NCBI RefSeq assembly: GCF_000004075.3 | Contig: NC_026657.2 | Span: 6,386,001-6,450,000, forward strand | Origin: Cucumis sativus | Taxonomy: Eukaryota; Streptophyta; Magnoliopsida; Cucurbitales; Cucurbitaceae | DNA: 64,000 nt | Reading direction: 5' to 3' | Shown: one piece after another, positions 23,616-36,305 of the stretch | Layout: each line of letters begins with the position of its first letter | Numbering within the stretch: the first letter of the stretch is position 1 | Notes under the pieces: generated by a model | Database searches by the model: none | Seen by the model: the letters and a program-made list of their open reading frames with translations, nothing else | Told to the model about the DNA's origin: nothing | Translations under genes and position numbers: made by a program

Positions 23616-24070
23616 TCAACACTTGTTTCTTATAAAAAAAAAATGATAATCATGTGCATTTATGGAAGTTGTCTGAAGGATCTTTGTAGGCTTTGATGTA
23701 TGCGTTGCTTGGAAATGCTATGTTTATTTGTGTGCTTCATATTTTGTCAAGAGTATTTCTGACGAGCTCAAGTGGGGACCATAGGTAAGTTGAAGAACGA
23801 ATTCTTGAGTGTTGTATTCACTCCCGAGATACTTCCAAGTTTCTGATTATTTGTCTTCAGAACCAACAATGGAATATGTGCCCATTTGCCTGTGGGACAT
23901 CTAACTTTGATTTTGATTAGTTTGTTTCTTATTGCTTGTGTAGGCACAGGTACAGAGAGTTTTTCTTTGCCATCATTATTTCAAGTTACTTCAAGATCTT
24001 TCTTGTGAGCATGATGGTATACGTACACAATAATTCTAGTTATTCTCTTAGATTTTTCTTGTTACCATGA

Positions 24071-24310
24071 TAATTTACTTACAATAACTATATTCTAGTT
24101 ATTTTCTTTTTATTATAGACATTGCAAACTAATTACGTAAAATGTGTTGAATATTCATCGTGTTTTACTGCAGATATGGGATTTTGTACTTACAATAATT
24201 ATATTCTAGTTGTTTTCTTTTTATTATAGGCATTGCAAACTAATTACATAAATTGTGTTGAATACTCGTGTATCTTTCTGATATTCATCATGTTTTACTG
24301 TAGATATGGG
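24071..24310. repeat. Tandem duplication of about 110-130 bases
   Basis: Unit 1 (24071-24180) and unit 2 (24181-24310) share TACTTACAATAA, TATTCTAGTT, TTTTCTTTTTATTATAG, CATTGCAAACTAATTAC and TTTACTG(C/T)AGATATGGG. Unit 2 carries about 19 extra bases (CGTGTATCTTTCTGAT). A partial third copy precedes at about 24020-24060. Confidence 0.85.
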
Positions 24311-25469
24311 AATTTCCATCCACAGTGATCTTTATCGTAGATTTATTTGTTTTATCATCCAATGTAGTAGCAATTAAAGGTGAGGAAGGCTTCACTTTGT
24401 CAGCATATAACTCTGTTTTTTTGGATGATTACTGTATAGATTAGGGATTCAACCAAATTCATTCCTAAAAGGTCTTTTTTGTGAAGCAGTGATCACGGAG
24501 TCAACTGTGAGCAGATGCATTGGAACTTGCTTGTGTGCTCATGGGGCAAAGTTTTTGGCCACAAAAGCTTTTTGAGAAATGAAGTTTAAAGTAAACAGGC
24601 ACAACGACTTCCTGTTATGTGAGGTCAGATTAGAATCCAATCATTAATTATGCAATTTAAAATTAGAAGAAGAATGGAGCGGATGATCTGGATAGATGTA
24701 TCTTACATAGCCAGATTGATGAAAATTGGAACCTATTTCCAGAATTTGGATCGTATATTTTATATAGTCCATGATTTTCGTAGTGGATGTGGTGCTTTTG
24801 AAAGAAGATATTTTTCTTGTACTAGTTACATTTTTTTTAATTGAACAAACGTGATTGTTCTAAATTTACTTGCTACAACTTTATTTTTTAGTTTAAGAAA
24901 CAATGCATGAAAGAATAGAAGGTCGAATAAAAAACCAAGTTCCACAAAAAAAAAATATATCAACTAAGTAAAAATGTTGCCTATGGAATAATTACAAAAC
25001 AATTTCGAATGGAAGCATTGAGAGAAAAATGAAACCTCACAAAGTAAAAAACCTCACAAGGTCATTATGTAGTTTGGTTCTCGTTTTTTTTTTTTTTTTT
25101 AATGAATTGTGTTTTGTTTCATTTTTCTATTTTAATTCCCATTTAAACTTTTATTTTCCCCAACTTTAGTTTGTAGGTCATTTAACTTTTTCATAGTAAT
25201 CACCGCTGGATTATTTAAGGTTGCCATATCAGTCAAATAATACTTGCAATTCCCATTCAGTTTGAAACAAAATAAACCATTTGTTAGTCGTTCCAGACAA
25301 ATTAGACACAAATATTAACCACCTTTCATGTTAGTATCTCTTGTTCGCCATTTTTTCCCATGAATTCTTTCCTTCAGGTCAAATACCTCTTGTATATATA
25401 TTTTTTATATTTATTTAATATCAAGGGAGATGAAGAAATGAGGCTGAAGAAGAGAAAATGGGGGATATC

Positions 25470-26290
25470 TTGGAATTATTAAGATATATCTATATATCTT
25501 GGATTGATTCAGCTTTTATTTGGATAGGAAATGTGAGAGATTTTGGAATTATTAAGGTATGTTTATATATCTTGGTTCGGTTCTATTTTTGTTTGAATTT
25601 TCCTAAAAACTGAACCAATCCATGGACCAATTTGGTTTGGTTTTCTCGATTTTTGGTTTTTTGTATCACCCCTGCTGCTAGCAACCCATAATCCAAAATC
25701 AACCGTACCTGAAACAAGTCCTAAACTACCAGAAATCAAAGACCGATGTTTGGTTTCTAGTTTTCCAAGATCATTAGACGCCGGTTCATCTTCTCTGTGC
25801 GGCAACGATGGTGGTTGGATCTTGGGACTGACTGGAGTTCAGGTTATGGTTTTTGAGTAATGAAGGGAAGAGAGAGTTTGAGGGAAAAAGAAAAGAAAAG
25901 AAAATGACATTTTTTAGGTTCATTTGCATAAATTTTTTAGGTTGTTGATAGCTACTAATAACTTCTATTAAAGTCCAGTCTATCATTGGTAGCTATTAAT
26001 GATAACCAAATGTATCTTCTTATTTTTTTTAGTTTGAAGTCTAACTATCACTAATAGCTTCTATTAAAGGCCATCATTGATAACTTTTATAAATGATAAC
26101 CAAAATTTTAATCAATGACTATCCCAAATAGCCAAAACATCTACGTTTTTTCTCAATTTGAAGTTTGTTATGACTGATAGCTTTCATTTTAATAAACACC
26201 TATAACTTCTATCAATGAAGCAAAAGATCAGAACTTCCGTTAATGGCTATATTTGATAGCTTATGCTTTTCAATTTGAAGTATAGTTATC
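25470..26290. repeat. Dispersed short repeats
   Basis: TTGGAATTATTAAG-TATATATCTTGG occurs twice (25470-25502 and 25541-25573). Between about 25930 and 26290 variants of TAGCTTCTATTAAAGGCCATC and TAATGATAACC recur four or more times. No gene is implied. Confidence 0.55.
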
Positions 26291-27312
26291 ACTCAGACCA
26301 TCTATGAGCTAATTGCTAATACCATTTTTAAATTTCAGTGATGGTCAAATTTAAAAAGAAAAAAGATCCAAAAGGTTGAAAACTCATAAAATCTGAAAAG
26401 AAAAGTGTATCACACATTTGAAGAGGACAATGAGAAACATAACTCTTAAACTTGAGTTGATCCTTGGAGTGAAAATGATGATTGGCCAAAACAATCGTGA
26501 TAGGGAGTTGATTAACGAAACCCTGTTAAAAAATATTTTTGACATTTTAACTCATCTTCAACCTCTGATTCAACTATGAATTGTCGATGGAAGTTGAATC
26601 AAGGACAGAGAGAACATTTTAGAGTTTGAAGAGAATGATTTTTGTTGAAATTTTGAGAGCAGAGGAAAATCGTTCAAGAAATAGCTTCGGACCTCTGAAT
26701 TTGAACCCATTAAAGCTCATGTTCACCACTGGAAGAGGATTGCTTCAGAACCCTTTGTAGACGCAAACATCACATTCTCCGTCCACATCACAAATTTTCT
26801 TTTCAGTCTCTATATCATGAAGTGCGCCTTTTCCAACAATTTTGATTGAACTCCGGCACCAACAACGAACATGGTGGCACTGGTAGTGGTACACTTTGGA
26901 GTTTTTGGAGGATTGGTATTGAGATTGTTTCCACTACGCTGATGATTATTTCTAGTGCCTCCCAAGGGTTGGGTTTATTGTCAAGATGCGATTCTGTTGA
27001 GGAAAGCGAGGATACGAGGAAAGTATATAATTATAGTTAAGATTTTACGAAGGAAAGGTGTGTTTAGCATAGTGGAGAGAGGTAGGAGAGTGTTGTTGTG
27101 ATTGAATTTAGAAAAGCCAAAAGCAATCCAAGAAAACAAGACAAAAGGTGTTTTTTATTGGATATAATAGACAAAGCATATATAAAACCATACATAATTG
27201 TTACATGATATAATTCACGCGAGGAAGGGTAACAAGATAACATAAAACAACGTGGTTCAATGCATCATCCACAATTAACAATTCATTAAGAAAAGTAAGG
27301 TACAAGTGAAGG

Positions 27313-28451
27313 TCACATGTTCTTTTGCTTGTAAAGTGATTTTCTGAACCAAGGTATCCACACTGACGTAGTCTTCTGATATTGTCTGTAAGCTTCTGCT
27401 CTATAGTGTTGCTTTACCATTCGCGCTTCAACCAGTTTGGTTACATAAGCTAAGCACATAGTGTTGAGCAGCGAACCTACAAGGCTCCATCCCACACCTA
27501 AACCCCACCCCAATATCCCAACCCCCCACCACCACAACTGCTCTCCAAAGTAGTTTGGGTGTCGACAGTAACGCCACAATCCCTCCTCAAGATTGGGCAC
27601 CATCGCTTTTCCACTCATTTTCAACTTCCTGTTCCTACTCACGAATTCATGCAGCTGGGTGTCAGCAAAGTAAGCCATCCCAATCCCGGAAACACAAATA
27701 AAGATGGCTACCAAATCCCACAACTTCAATTCCTCCTTAACCGAGTGGACAACGTACAAAGGCACGCATACGCCCATCAGAAATACCTGTACAAATGTTG
27801 AAACTGAATCAACCCACCTAGGTCTGGTTCAGTAACTGGTTCATTATTTATTACCTTACCTGCTGTGAAAGGTAGACGGCGAAGAAAGAAACCCACCACC
27901 AGTTCTTTCCGTACTGTTGCCGCATATCCGTGAACCTCCAGTCCTCTCTAGTTCCCAACTGCCACCCCTCCCGCCTCAAGTAGTTGTGGGAAAGCCTTAT
28001 GCTCCATATCCAAGTCAAAGCAACTACGACCCACGACCTCAATTCATTATACTCAGCTAAAGGGTGAGAAGCAAAATAGTGAACCAGCATCACAGGTATC
28101 AGAGTCCAGTACAGGTCTATCATCTGCAATGCACCAATTAATAAGATATACAGTAGATGTAGAGAAATTGAGAAGAATTTTGGGAATCCGGCAAAGGAGG
28201 AGTCTCTGTCTCACCCAATGGCTGGACTGGACATGGCTAATGAGCCAGAAGAGAAGATTGACATTGAGGAAGAAGAGTGCATTGACCAACAAAAGAGGAT
28301 GGTGATAGCACCATTTCCAGAGACCGCTACTGCAACCACCACCACAGTTGCTTAGGAAACAGAGATAAAAGAGAATGGAGGGAAGCAGAACCAGTAATGC
28401 TATGACACCGTTCTTTAGATTATTCCCATTCGAGCTGCTACCTTTGGCCAT
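27313..28451 (-). CDS. DUF1295 / steroid 5-alpha-reductase-like membrane protein (324 aa)
   Basis: Three exons join in phase: 28451-28215, 28123-27860 and 27786-27313. The product is a multi-pass membrane protein. Hydrophobic helices are visible at about 12-30, 42-65, 82-95, 108-122, 150-165, 168-182 and 190-207. The C-terminal part carries ADTQLHEFV (208-216) and RHPNYFGEQLWWWG (242-255), hallmarks of the DUF1295 family related to steroid 5-alpha reductases and isoprenylcysteine methyltransferases. Plants have close relatives of similar length. The substrate is unknown to me, and an enzymatic role in the ER is only inferred from the fold. The ATG at 28451 is the first in-frame ATG (MAKGSS); the frame stays open upstream, but without an ATG. 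Confidence 0.88.
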
Positions 28452-29594
28452 TTGGTTTCCAATTTTTCTTTCCTCCCGTCTCTTCACTTATGCCTACGTC
28501 TCTCAACTATCCATTTTTATAGGGCTGCTGCTGCAACCACCCAATTTTGGCTCTCTTTGAATTTGTAACCGCCCAACTCTACAAATTCCTTCACTTTTTT
28601 TTCATGCATTGAGTAGGATGAAAAAGCAATCTAACATGCTAAAGCCTTCCAACAAAAAATAAAGTCATTTTACATTTATATTTTATAATATCGTTCGTTA
28701 AATTACACTGTAATCCCCATATTCTATCACCACTTTTGTTGCTTTCACAGTTTCTACAAATTTTTTTAGAATAAGCAATATATTGAAAAAGAAGAGTTGG
28801 CATGCTATAATATCTGGATGTAAATTTTCATTCTACACAAACCATAATGGATATACTTAAAAATGGTCCCTAATTTTAACAAAAACAACGAGCAAAGCCT
28901 CTTGGCAGTGGGGCTTACTGCAGAGAAGAGGACCGTGCAAGTAAAATAGCAATGATGACGGTTAAATAAGGAAGTATAATAGTTTTGATAATTATTAATT
29001 AAAGGTGCACAAGCACGCTTGGTATCGACATATGATCAAGAGACTGGAAATAACTTTGCATGCTATTGGCAGATAGGGGTGCGAGCGAAATGATGGGTTG
29101 AGGGCCAGGGCAAGGCAAGTGCGCCTAATCATAATGATAGTGCGGCCCCCGATCCGTCCGGCTGATCTGTCAGTCTCCTGAATCCAACTGACGCAGCTGC
29201 ACACATATCCCATATAAATATAATTAAGAGCAGGTGCATGTAATGATTGGGATACAGTAAGGCCTCACAGCCGCACCATCCACAGCTACGCCCCTTTTAT
29301 TATTCTATAGACACCCCAACCAGTGAGAAAACATTTCCCTCCAATGTTGGGAATTGATCATCTTTGCTTGAGAAAGACAGAGAATGCGTTGGGAATTCAA
29401 AAACTTCCTACATACAAGCACAGCTAACAGTGACAATCAATCTCGGGTGGCAACCAATGACAGATAGCAGTAAACAAAACTGGATGCAAATGCTACAAAG
29501 GCAAGAGGCAAATACGTGATCCATGCCATCACATTAAGTCCATTCTCAAAGCATTTTGAAGAGAACCAGCAACTCAAGAAGAATGGACAACTAC
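28452..29594. other. Intergenic gap between the DUF1295 and TCF25 genes
   Basis: Both flanking genes are on the minus strand, so this holds the DUF1295 promoter and the TCF25 3' UTR. AT-rich; no other gene was seen. Confidence 0.5.
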
Positions 29595-32500
29595 TTAGTG
29601 TTCATCATGCTCATCGAACTGGTTACCTTCATCAACACCTACATCTCTTTCATCTCCATAGTTAACCCAAGGTAGCATCGATTCAAACAGGACAGCCAAT
29701 GCACTCCTATTTTCAATTTCATGAGTAGGTTGCCGGTGATCGGGAGGATTGGCATGTTGAATTATATTCTGCACGTCCCTCATCCTTGGATCAACCACAA
29801 AATCTTGCAATGCTTCAGGTGGGGCGGATGATAGTGAATCAGAGAAATCAGAGACCAATAAATGAGCATACCTGGCATTAAAAGAAAGCACTTTTACCTC
29901 ACAAAAATTCCATTGATAATCATTAAATTCCACATGTACAATGGAAAATACATAGACGATTTAAATCTAAGTGGCTATTACTTCTTTAGTTAAAAAAAAA
30001 ATAATTTCAGAGCACAACTGATCAAAATGCATGTGTTGAGCAGTGCCCAAATGATGTGCCGAGAGAGAGAGAGAGAGAGAGAGAGATGCTTACTCATTTT
30101 TCTCAGATGAGAATGCTTCTTTTCTCACACAAGTCCAGTCTTTAGCATCGTTTTGATCAGTTTTCAACGCTTCAATAACCAATTGTGCAGTCTCTCTGAG
30201 AAACTTCTGCAGATATGGGATTCTCCATATAATGTAATTCCTCTCGACGTACAAATTAATGAGGTGATCCAATGATGGAATTCCTGTCTGAGCAGGCAGG
30301 AAGAAGGAATGCTCGAGTATTTGCACCCAAAACTGCTCCTTCAGTGGGACCTTTTCCACTAATCTCTTTAAGACAAAAGGGTGAAGCAGTAACGCCTGCT
30401 TCAGAAGATCTGTTGAATTAGCCCTCGTAGCATCCACATTATCAACCTTTGAGGGTTCCTTACCCTCAAGAAAAAATCGACATATAGAAAGGGAAAATGA
30501 GAAGTTTGGAAACAACCACAGAGAAGTATCATTTTTGTAGCTCTCACAAAACCTTTCCAGCCATGTGTATTCCTCTGCCCTCAAAGATAAGTAATCAATG
30601 AAGAAAAGAGCCCCCATTGGGTCATCAGAATCCAGTGAAAGTAGCAGTTTGCAAACTTCCAAGGCAGATCGATGACAACCACGTCTATCCAAGTTTTTTA
30701 CGTGGGTGAAAAGTGATGTAAACATTGGCTTGTTCGTTTCATGCCTGATCTTCAATTGGCAATTACCCTGAAAGACAGTAAACATAGGGTGCCATGCACA
30801 TTCCAGGGCATATAAACTCTTTGCAACTGCATCAGAGGACATTTCGTGGTCACCCGCAAATTTAAAATACTCTGCCATTGTTATAAGTGAGTCTAAGTGA
30901 TATGGGTGGTACAACAGAATACTGGCAATGCCATTGAGATCATGAATAGATCTGGCGGCTTCAAATGCTTTCTGAGCTTCAACATAGGATGGCAGGTGTA
31001 CATATCTGGAATTCATTACATTAGAATCCAAACACTAGAGGAAATATACACTACATTTATATTAACATATTTTAATTGGTGACACTAACTTATAGAAAAG
31101 CTAATAAGAAATGTGCAAAAAGATGAAAAAAGAGGGTCAAAACACAATTTGAAATAGTTCAGAAAAATAAAGGGAAAAAGAAAATATGATCAGCATTATT
31201 GAACATGAGAGAGGAATGTAATTAAAAAAGTGTTTTCTTTCTTTCTTTCTTTTGGTGTGTGTGTGTGTGGGGGGGGTGGGGGGGGATGGGAGGCACAATT
31301 ATCTACATATACAAATATTATATTATGCCCCAAATTGTGTACATGTATGCTGGGAGGGGTAGAATGGGAATTCACCTGACCAACGTTAAGTTAGTAGGTC
31401 AGGTTGCTTGGCTGTTATATATATAGTTTCGTGATTCGGTATTGGGGTTATGCTGGTATTATGTATTAAGTTGTAATCTGGAGAGTTCCTCCCTCTCAAA
31501 AGGAGGTTATCTTGTATTTTAATTATCATTATTAGTAAAGTTTGTGACTCCACAATGGGAGTCTTTACTTATAAATGAATATTGACAAAAAAAAAACGCT
31601 ATTAGATTCATAAAATTGCAGTCCGTTCAACTTATTAAATCTTCAACCAGGAAGGACGAGCTTTGTACAGTTACTTAAAGTTCAATTTAATATTCAGGTA
31701 ATACATGTAGTAGCCTTGCTGGAGAAATCATTCGTTGAAACCTAGCAGGCTGGACACACATATACAATAATACAATGCTAGTTTAATTCTACTTAAATTC
31801 AGTAAATGCTTTAGGGAGCAAGGGGTAAAAAAAAATGTTAAAATGAAAATGAAATTTACCTGAAGTAGTGATATCCATTCCTTGACTCCAAATACTCCAT
31901 GGAAAGAGAACCATCCCAACGAGGCCAATGGTCTGATGGACTTACAAGATAGGTCTTCCTAGAAAGATGGTTGACACGTCTTCCCCCACGTAGTTGTCTA
32001 GAACTACTGGCCTGATTATTTTTTTCAAATGATTTTACTACCTTAGCACCAAATATTCTTCGCAGTTCATTCCCGGCGTTTAAATATTTAGGCTCCACTT
32101 CTAATAGTGAAGGCATACATTGTTTTACACTTTCTTCCGTACCATTTTTGGCTTTGTCAGGGCCCTGTGGGCTTCTCAAAGCAGAGGGATTAATATCCAG
32201 AGACAGAGATTTGAGAATCACATCCAAGGGTTTGTCAAGGATTTTATCTGTGGTGGAAGAAGAACTCTCACGCTCCTTCTTCTTTTTCTTTTTCTTCAAT
32301 TTTTTATTTGATGTTGAAATAGCACTTTTAGCTCCATTGCACACAAACTGCTTGTGCCTGTCCACAGAGACTTCCTCAACCGCCTCCTGGTCATTGTCCT
32401 GTAGACAAATGACACAGCCAGTTGGGCAAACAATTTTAATGAATACACTCGACACCCAGTACTTAATAAGACTTGACAGCAAAGGAAACAAGGGAACAGC

Positions 32501-33851
32501 TAAACTAAGGGAGATTATTATGTTACAATGATATCATTATTTTATTTATTTTGTATTATTGAAAGTGAAAAATTTTATGAGGGCAAATCATGAATTTTTT
32601 TTAGAAATGCAAAGCAAAACACGTCAATGTAAACAAACACAAAACAGTTGAGGGAAAACTTTTGAAGAGCCCAACCAAACTGGAAACCATTGGCCTTCAA
32701 CGAGAAACCAAAAACCCATTGAGAGTGGCGAAAGAGGAAATAATGCCCAAAACTACAACACCCACTGATAGGCTTCAAAGGAGACCTCGATCGAGAAGCT
32801 TTTGATGACAAAAAGTTGAAGAATAATAAATCAACTTAAATCCATACCCCAAATCCTCAAAATGAGTTCATTGTCTAGCAAGAAATGATGACAAAAAGTT
32901 GAAGAAAAACAATAAATCAACTCATGTACCTATTAGAAGGGTCCCAAATTTTGTGCAGTTCAATGCTTTCCTTGTTCTTGACATAATTTTGTGATGCAAT
33001 GCAATTGTCCTTTATTTCAATAACAAAAAGTTGCGTTTTTTTGTCTTTGTGGCATAAATTGGCCAAATGTGAAACTGGTGGACAAAAAACAGTATAAAAT
33101 ATAGTTTAACCTAAAAAAAAGAAGATAAGTTGTTTAAAAGTTTGTTTAGAAGAATGCCTTTCAAATTCCGGTTTGTTAATCCTTCATATTTCGGTATCTA
33201 TAACACAAAAGATGAATGCAAGCCAAAACTCATCATTTTCAATGAATGGGTGCTTCTAAAAAAAAAAAGATTAATAGTTTTTAAAAACTGTTCGTCATAT
33301 TTCTAAGTTCTAATGTTTCTGTTGGAATAAGTTTACAGCTGTCTAAATTACAAAAACGTTTTAACTCGAAACAAATGAAACATTTCGAAAGCCTACTTCC
33401 GGAAAGACATAAGCTTCGGAATATACATGGAAAACCAAATATATAATCAATATACTGCAAAATCAAACAACAATTCGTGCGTTTATAATCGGGTGCACAG
33501 TTGCGGAAGGAACCATTAAAGTATCAACTTTCACTATTATGTAAATATGCTTAAAATGTATAGAAATTGATAAGGCTCCAGTCTCCCAAATAATAATTAG
33601 AGTGCAGGCATGTGAAAAGTTGAGAATTCAGCAAAGTTGAAGAGGGGAATGAAATAAGAAACCTGATGAGGGTCAATTTGGGAGTCATCTTCGTCATCGA
33701 TAAGGAGGTCGAAGGGATTGATAGAAGAAGCAGTAGGTGACGATGGCCCCGAACCAGAATCATGTCCGTCTTCAGCGGTGGAGGATTGAGAATAGTGCTG
33801 TCGAAGCTCCTCCTGTTCCTTTAAAACCTTTTTGAGCAGCCGAGCGGACAT
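29595..33851 (-). CDS. TCF25 (NULP1/Rqc1) homologue (638 aa)
   Basis: Four exons join in frame: 33851-33663, 32398-31860, 31005-30094 and 29871-29595 (1917 nt). The protein starts MSARLLKKV and has an acidic, Ser-rich N-terminus. A lysine-rich block follows (94-107, KKLKKKKKKKERE), then the long helical TCF25 domain (about 240-560, with YHPYHLDSLITMAEYF and DDPMGALFFIDYLSLR), and an acidic tail. The length is close to animal TCF25 (676 aa). In yeast the relative Rqc1 belongs to the ribosome quality-control complex and helps ubiquitin chains form on stalled nascent peptides. That role in plants is inferred. The ATG at 33851 is the first of the conserved frame. Intron 1 is 1.26 kb with no recognised element. 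Confidence 0.92.
30060..30086. repeat. (GA)n microsatellite beside a TCF25 splice donor
   Basis: About 13 GA units. On the transcribed strand this is a (TC)n tract beginning about 8 bases inside intron 3, right after the donor GTAAGCATC (30093-30085). Confidence 0.95.
31006..31859 (-). other. TCF25 intron 2 with simple repeats and an A-tailed insert
   Basis: It contains (GT)n followed by long G runs (31254-31290). A stretch at about 31370-31600 ends in a 10-base A run and looks like a retroposed sequence. No coding potential was recognised. Confidence 0.45.
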
Positions 33852-35793
33852 TTTTCCGAGGAATCGTACTCAGTGTCTGCGAATTCCAAATCCCTCCGTA
33901 CAATTCAATATGGTGGAATCAATCGAGTATCGTCGTAAAGTCTCAACGCGGCTTCCTAAGCTTTGAGTTTGTGCAATGCAGTTTCAACAAAATTATAAGA
34001 AGTCTGGAAGCTGGAAGGAAGGGAAACCAGGAATGTTGAACGAACAATTTTGTGAATGGAAGGGATGCAAGGCCCACCTGACCTACGTACAGCAGATATT
34101 AGACCGGCCCAACGGAGAAAGCTCGCGCAAATGAGGCCCAAACTTCAATTTGGAACACTATAATTCCCACACCAACACACAACCTTTACCAACCAAAACT
34201 TTCCCTCTAATATACACATTCCGTACTTTCAAATCTAATATAATTATCCGTCTTCCTTTTTCTTTTCTTGTTCTTTTGTAGCAATCCTTCTTGCTAATTA
34301 TGTCTTTCGCTTTTTTCAACAAAAAAAACAAAAAAGAAGGAAAGTCTTTCGCCCTAACAACATATTTTCCTTACGCTCAAATTTCAATAATTACCAGAAA
34401 CAAATATGAATTATCTTTATTTATTTTTATCCACCTTCACTCCTGTTGAACACAGTTCAAAATCTTAACAAATATATTATAAAGAAATTTGTTTAGTAAA
34501 CTAATAAAAAAAATCTTAATTTTATTATATTTTTTATGATCTTGTGGGGTTTATAAATTGTGGTTATTAGCATGCATTTGAGATATACAAATGAAACTAC
34601 CATCCATTCTCCCCATATACGTTTGCGTTACTGTTCTCTAATTGTTTTACAACATATAAACAATTTTCATTCATTCAACCAGATTAACCAAAATTGACAA
34701 CTTAAAAATTAAAATTATTATCCTAGGTCATGCTTATTCGCCTAAAAAGGCAATTCATCATGTTGATCTCAAAGGTAGAGCTTATTTGATTGTTATTGTA
34801 GTGTAATGTAATGAGATAGAGTCATCACATAAAGTATTGTTACATATACCAAACATTTTAAAGAAATTACGAATATACTTTGCCAATTGCATATCCAAAA
34901 ATTCTATTGAAAAAAATATAAAGAGTGAGGTTTGACATTCACCAAGCAATGGTAGGAGACAATTTGACCACCTATGAGCTAAACCTTCAAAATTACTATC
35001 ATTTTTGTTTTATATATAAATAGTATAAAGTTGAGGAATGATATGAGACCCCTTGATCATATACTAAATCCGTTCATGGACTTTGATATATTTGTAATAT
35101 TTTTTTAAAAAACGATGTTATACACTTTTATTATGATCTCTAAAAAATTGCTATCCATGAATAATTATCCTTCTATGTAAGTTTGGAGCCCATAATCAAA
35201 TCTATAATAGTGAATCACAGAATCTAACATTACAGTTGAAAATGATAAATTTAGTTGTGTTTCAAATTTATGTAGGACACACTCGATGATATAGCTACCA
35301 GTACAAATATTGTTAAAAAAATCATTAGTTTGTCATGGTTATTGATTTCGTTGTTGATGGGTGGTCGATCCGTCAAAGGACAATTAAAAAGACAATGATA
35401 CCAAAAAATGCAAATTGCAAAGTAAACTTCTATCATAATTAAATTACCTTTGCAAAAATGGAGAAAGTAAACGTAATTCAAAGTAATTCAGTTATGTTTC
35501 TATTAGAAACTTATTATGATTAATTATCTCAACGGTAGTTATACCAATTCTAGTGGAATATTTAGTAAAGGCATGGCCTAAATAACTATGATATCCTACC
35601 ATACTTTTAGTATCATTTTATTTTGTGCTATTCCATATAATTTTTTTGGGCCTTCTTAAATTCAATCGATAGTTGTTAATTTCAAACTAATGAACCATAA
35701 CTTTGTAATTTATCATATCTCCAAATTGGTAGGTTAACACCAAACGAAAATAATCCAATTATGAAAGTTCATAATATGTGGCTACAAAATCAT

Positions 35794-35870
35794 GTGTAGT
35801 TTTGTTGATCATCATTTTTTAATTTCATCGTGTAGTGTAGTTTTGTTGATCATCATTTTTTAATTTGATC
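35794..35870. repeat. Tandem repeat of a 36-base unit (period 41)
   Basis: GTGTAGTTTTGTTGATCATC followed by ATTTTTTAATTT occurs at 35794-35829 and again at 35835-35870, with one base change. Confidence 0.9.
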
Positions 35871-36277
35871 ATGTAGATGTACCTCGAACGAATGTGTATA
35901 TGTGATTTCAACGATTGACATGGTATGATGATAATAATTATGATGTTTGGGCTCATTTACATATGGGATATGGTACCATCTTATCAAAGGTAGCCTAGCA
36001 TATTTAACCCCAATAAATTATATAAATAAACAAAAGAGAGATGCAGAATTGATAAGATATAATAAAGTGCATGATTAGTGTAAGGATGAGATTAAAAAGA
36101 AGAAAATTAAAGTTGAAGAAGCAATTTATAAAGGTAGAGGAGAGGAGAGAATACACCTCGGCTTCGCAAAGAATCGGAGGACACGTCGTTAACATTAAAC
36201 AGGAAACAGTAAACCCTAATTGGTTTGATTTGATATTGAAAATAAAAAAATAAAAAATAAAGGAAAAAGAATATTAT

Positions 36278-36305
36278 GGGAGGGGAGGGGAGGGGAGGGG
36301 AGGGG
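36278..36305 (+). repeat. (GGGGA)n tract, G-quadruplex candidate
   Basis: Six or more consecutive runs of four G separated by single A bases. At least four such runs satisfy the usual intramolecular G-quadruplex rule. Confidence 0.9.

Larger units (their letters stand above)
22561..27312. other. Intergenic region without recognised genes
   Basis: It holds a near-perfect foldback (23559-23615), a tandem duplication (24071-24310), an imperfect 33-base repeat (25470-25502 and 25541-25573), and repeated CTATTAATGATAACC-type words (about 25930-26290). Open frames here are short and unlike known families. Confidence 0.5.

Noticed and set aside
32148-32531. Plus-strand open frame opposite TCF25 exon 2
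   Set aside because: It is the antisense shadow of a real exon.
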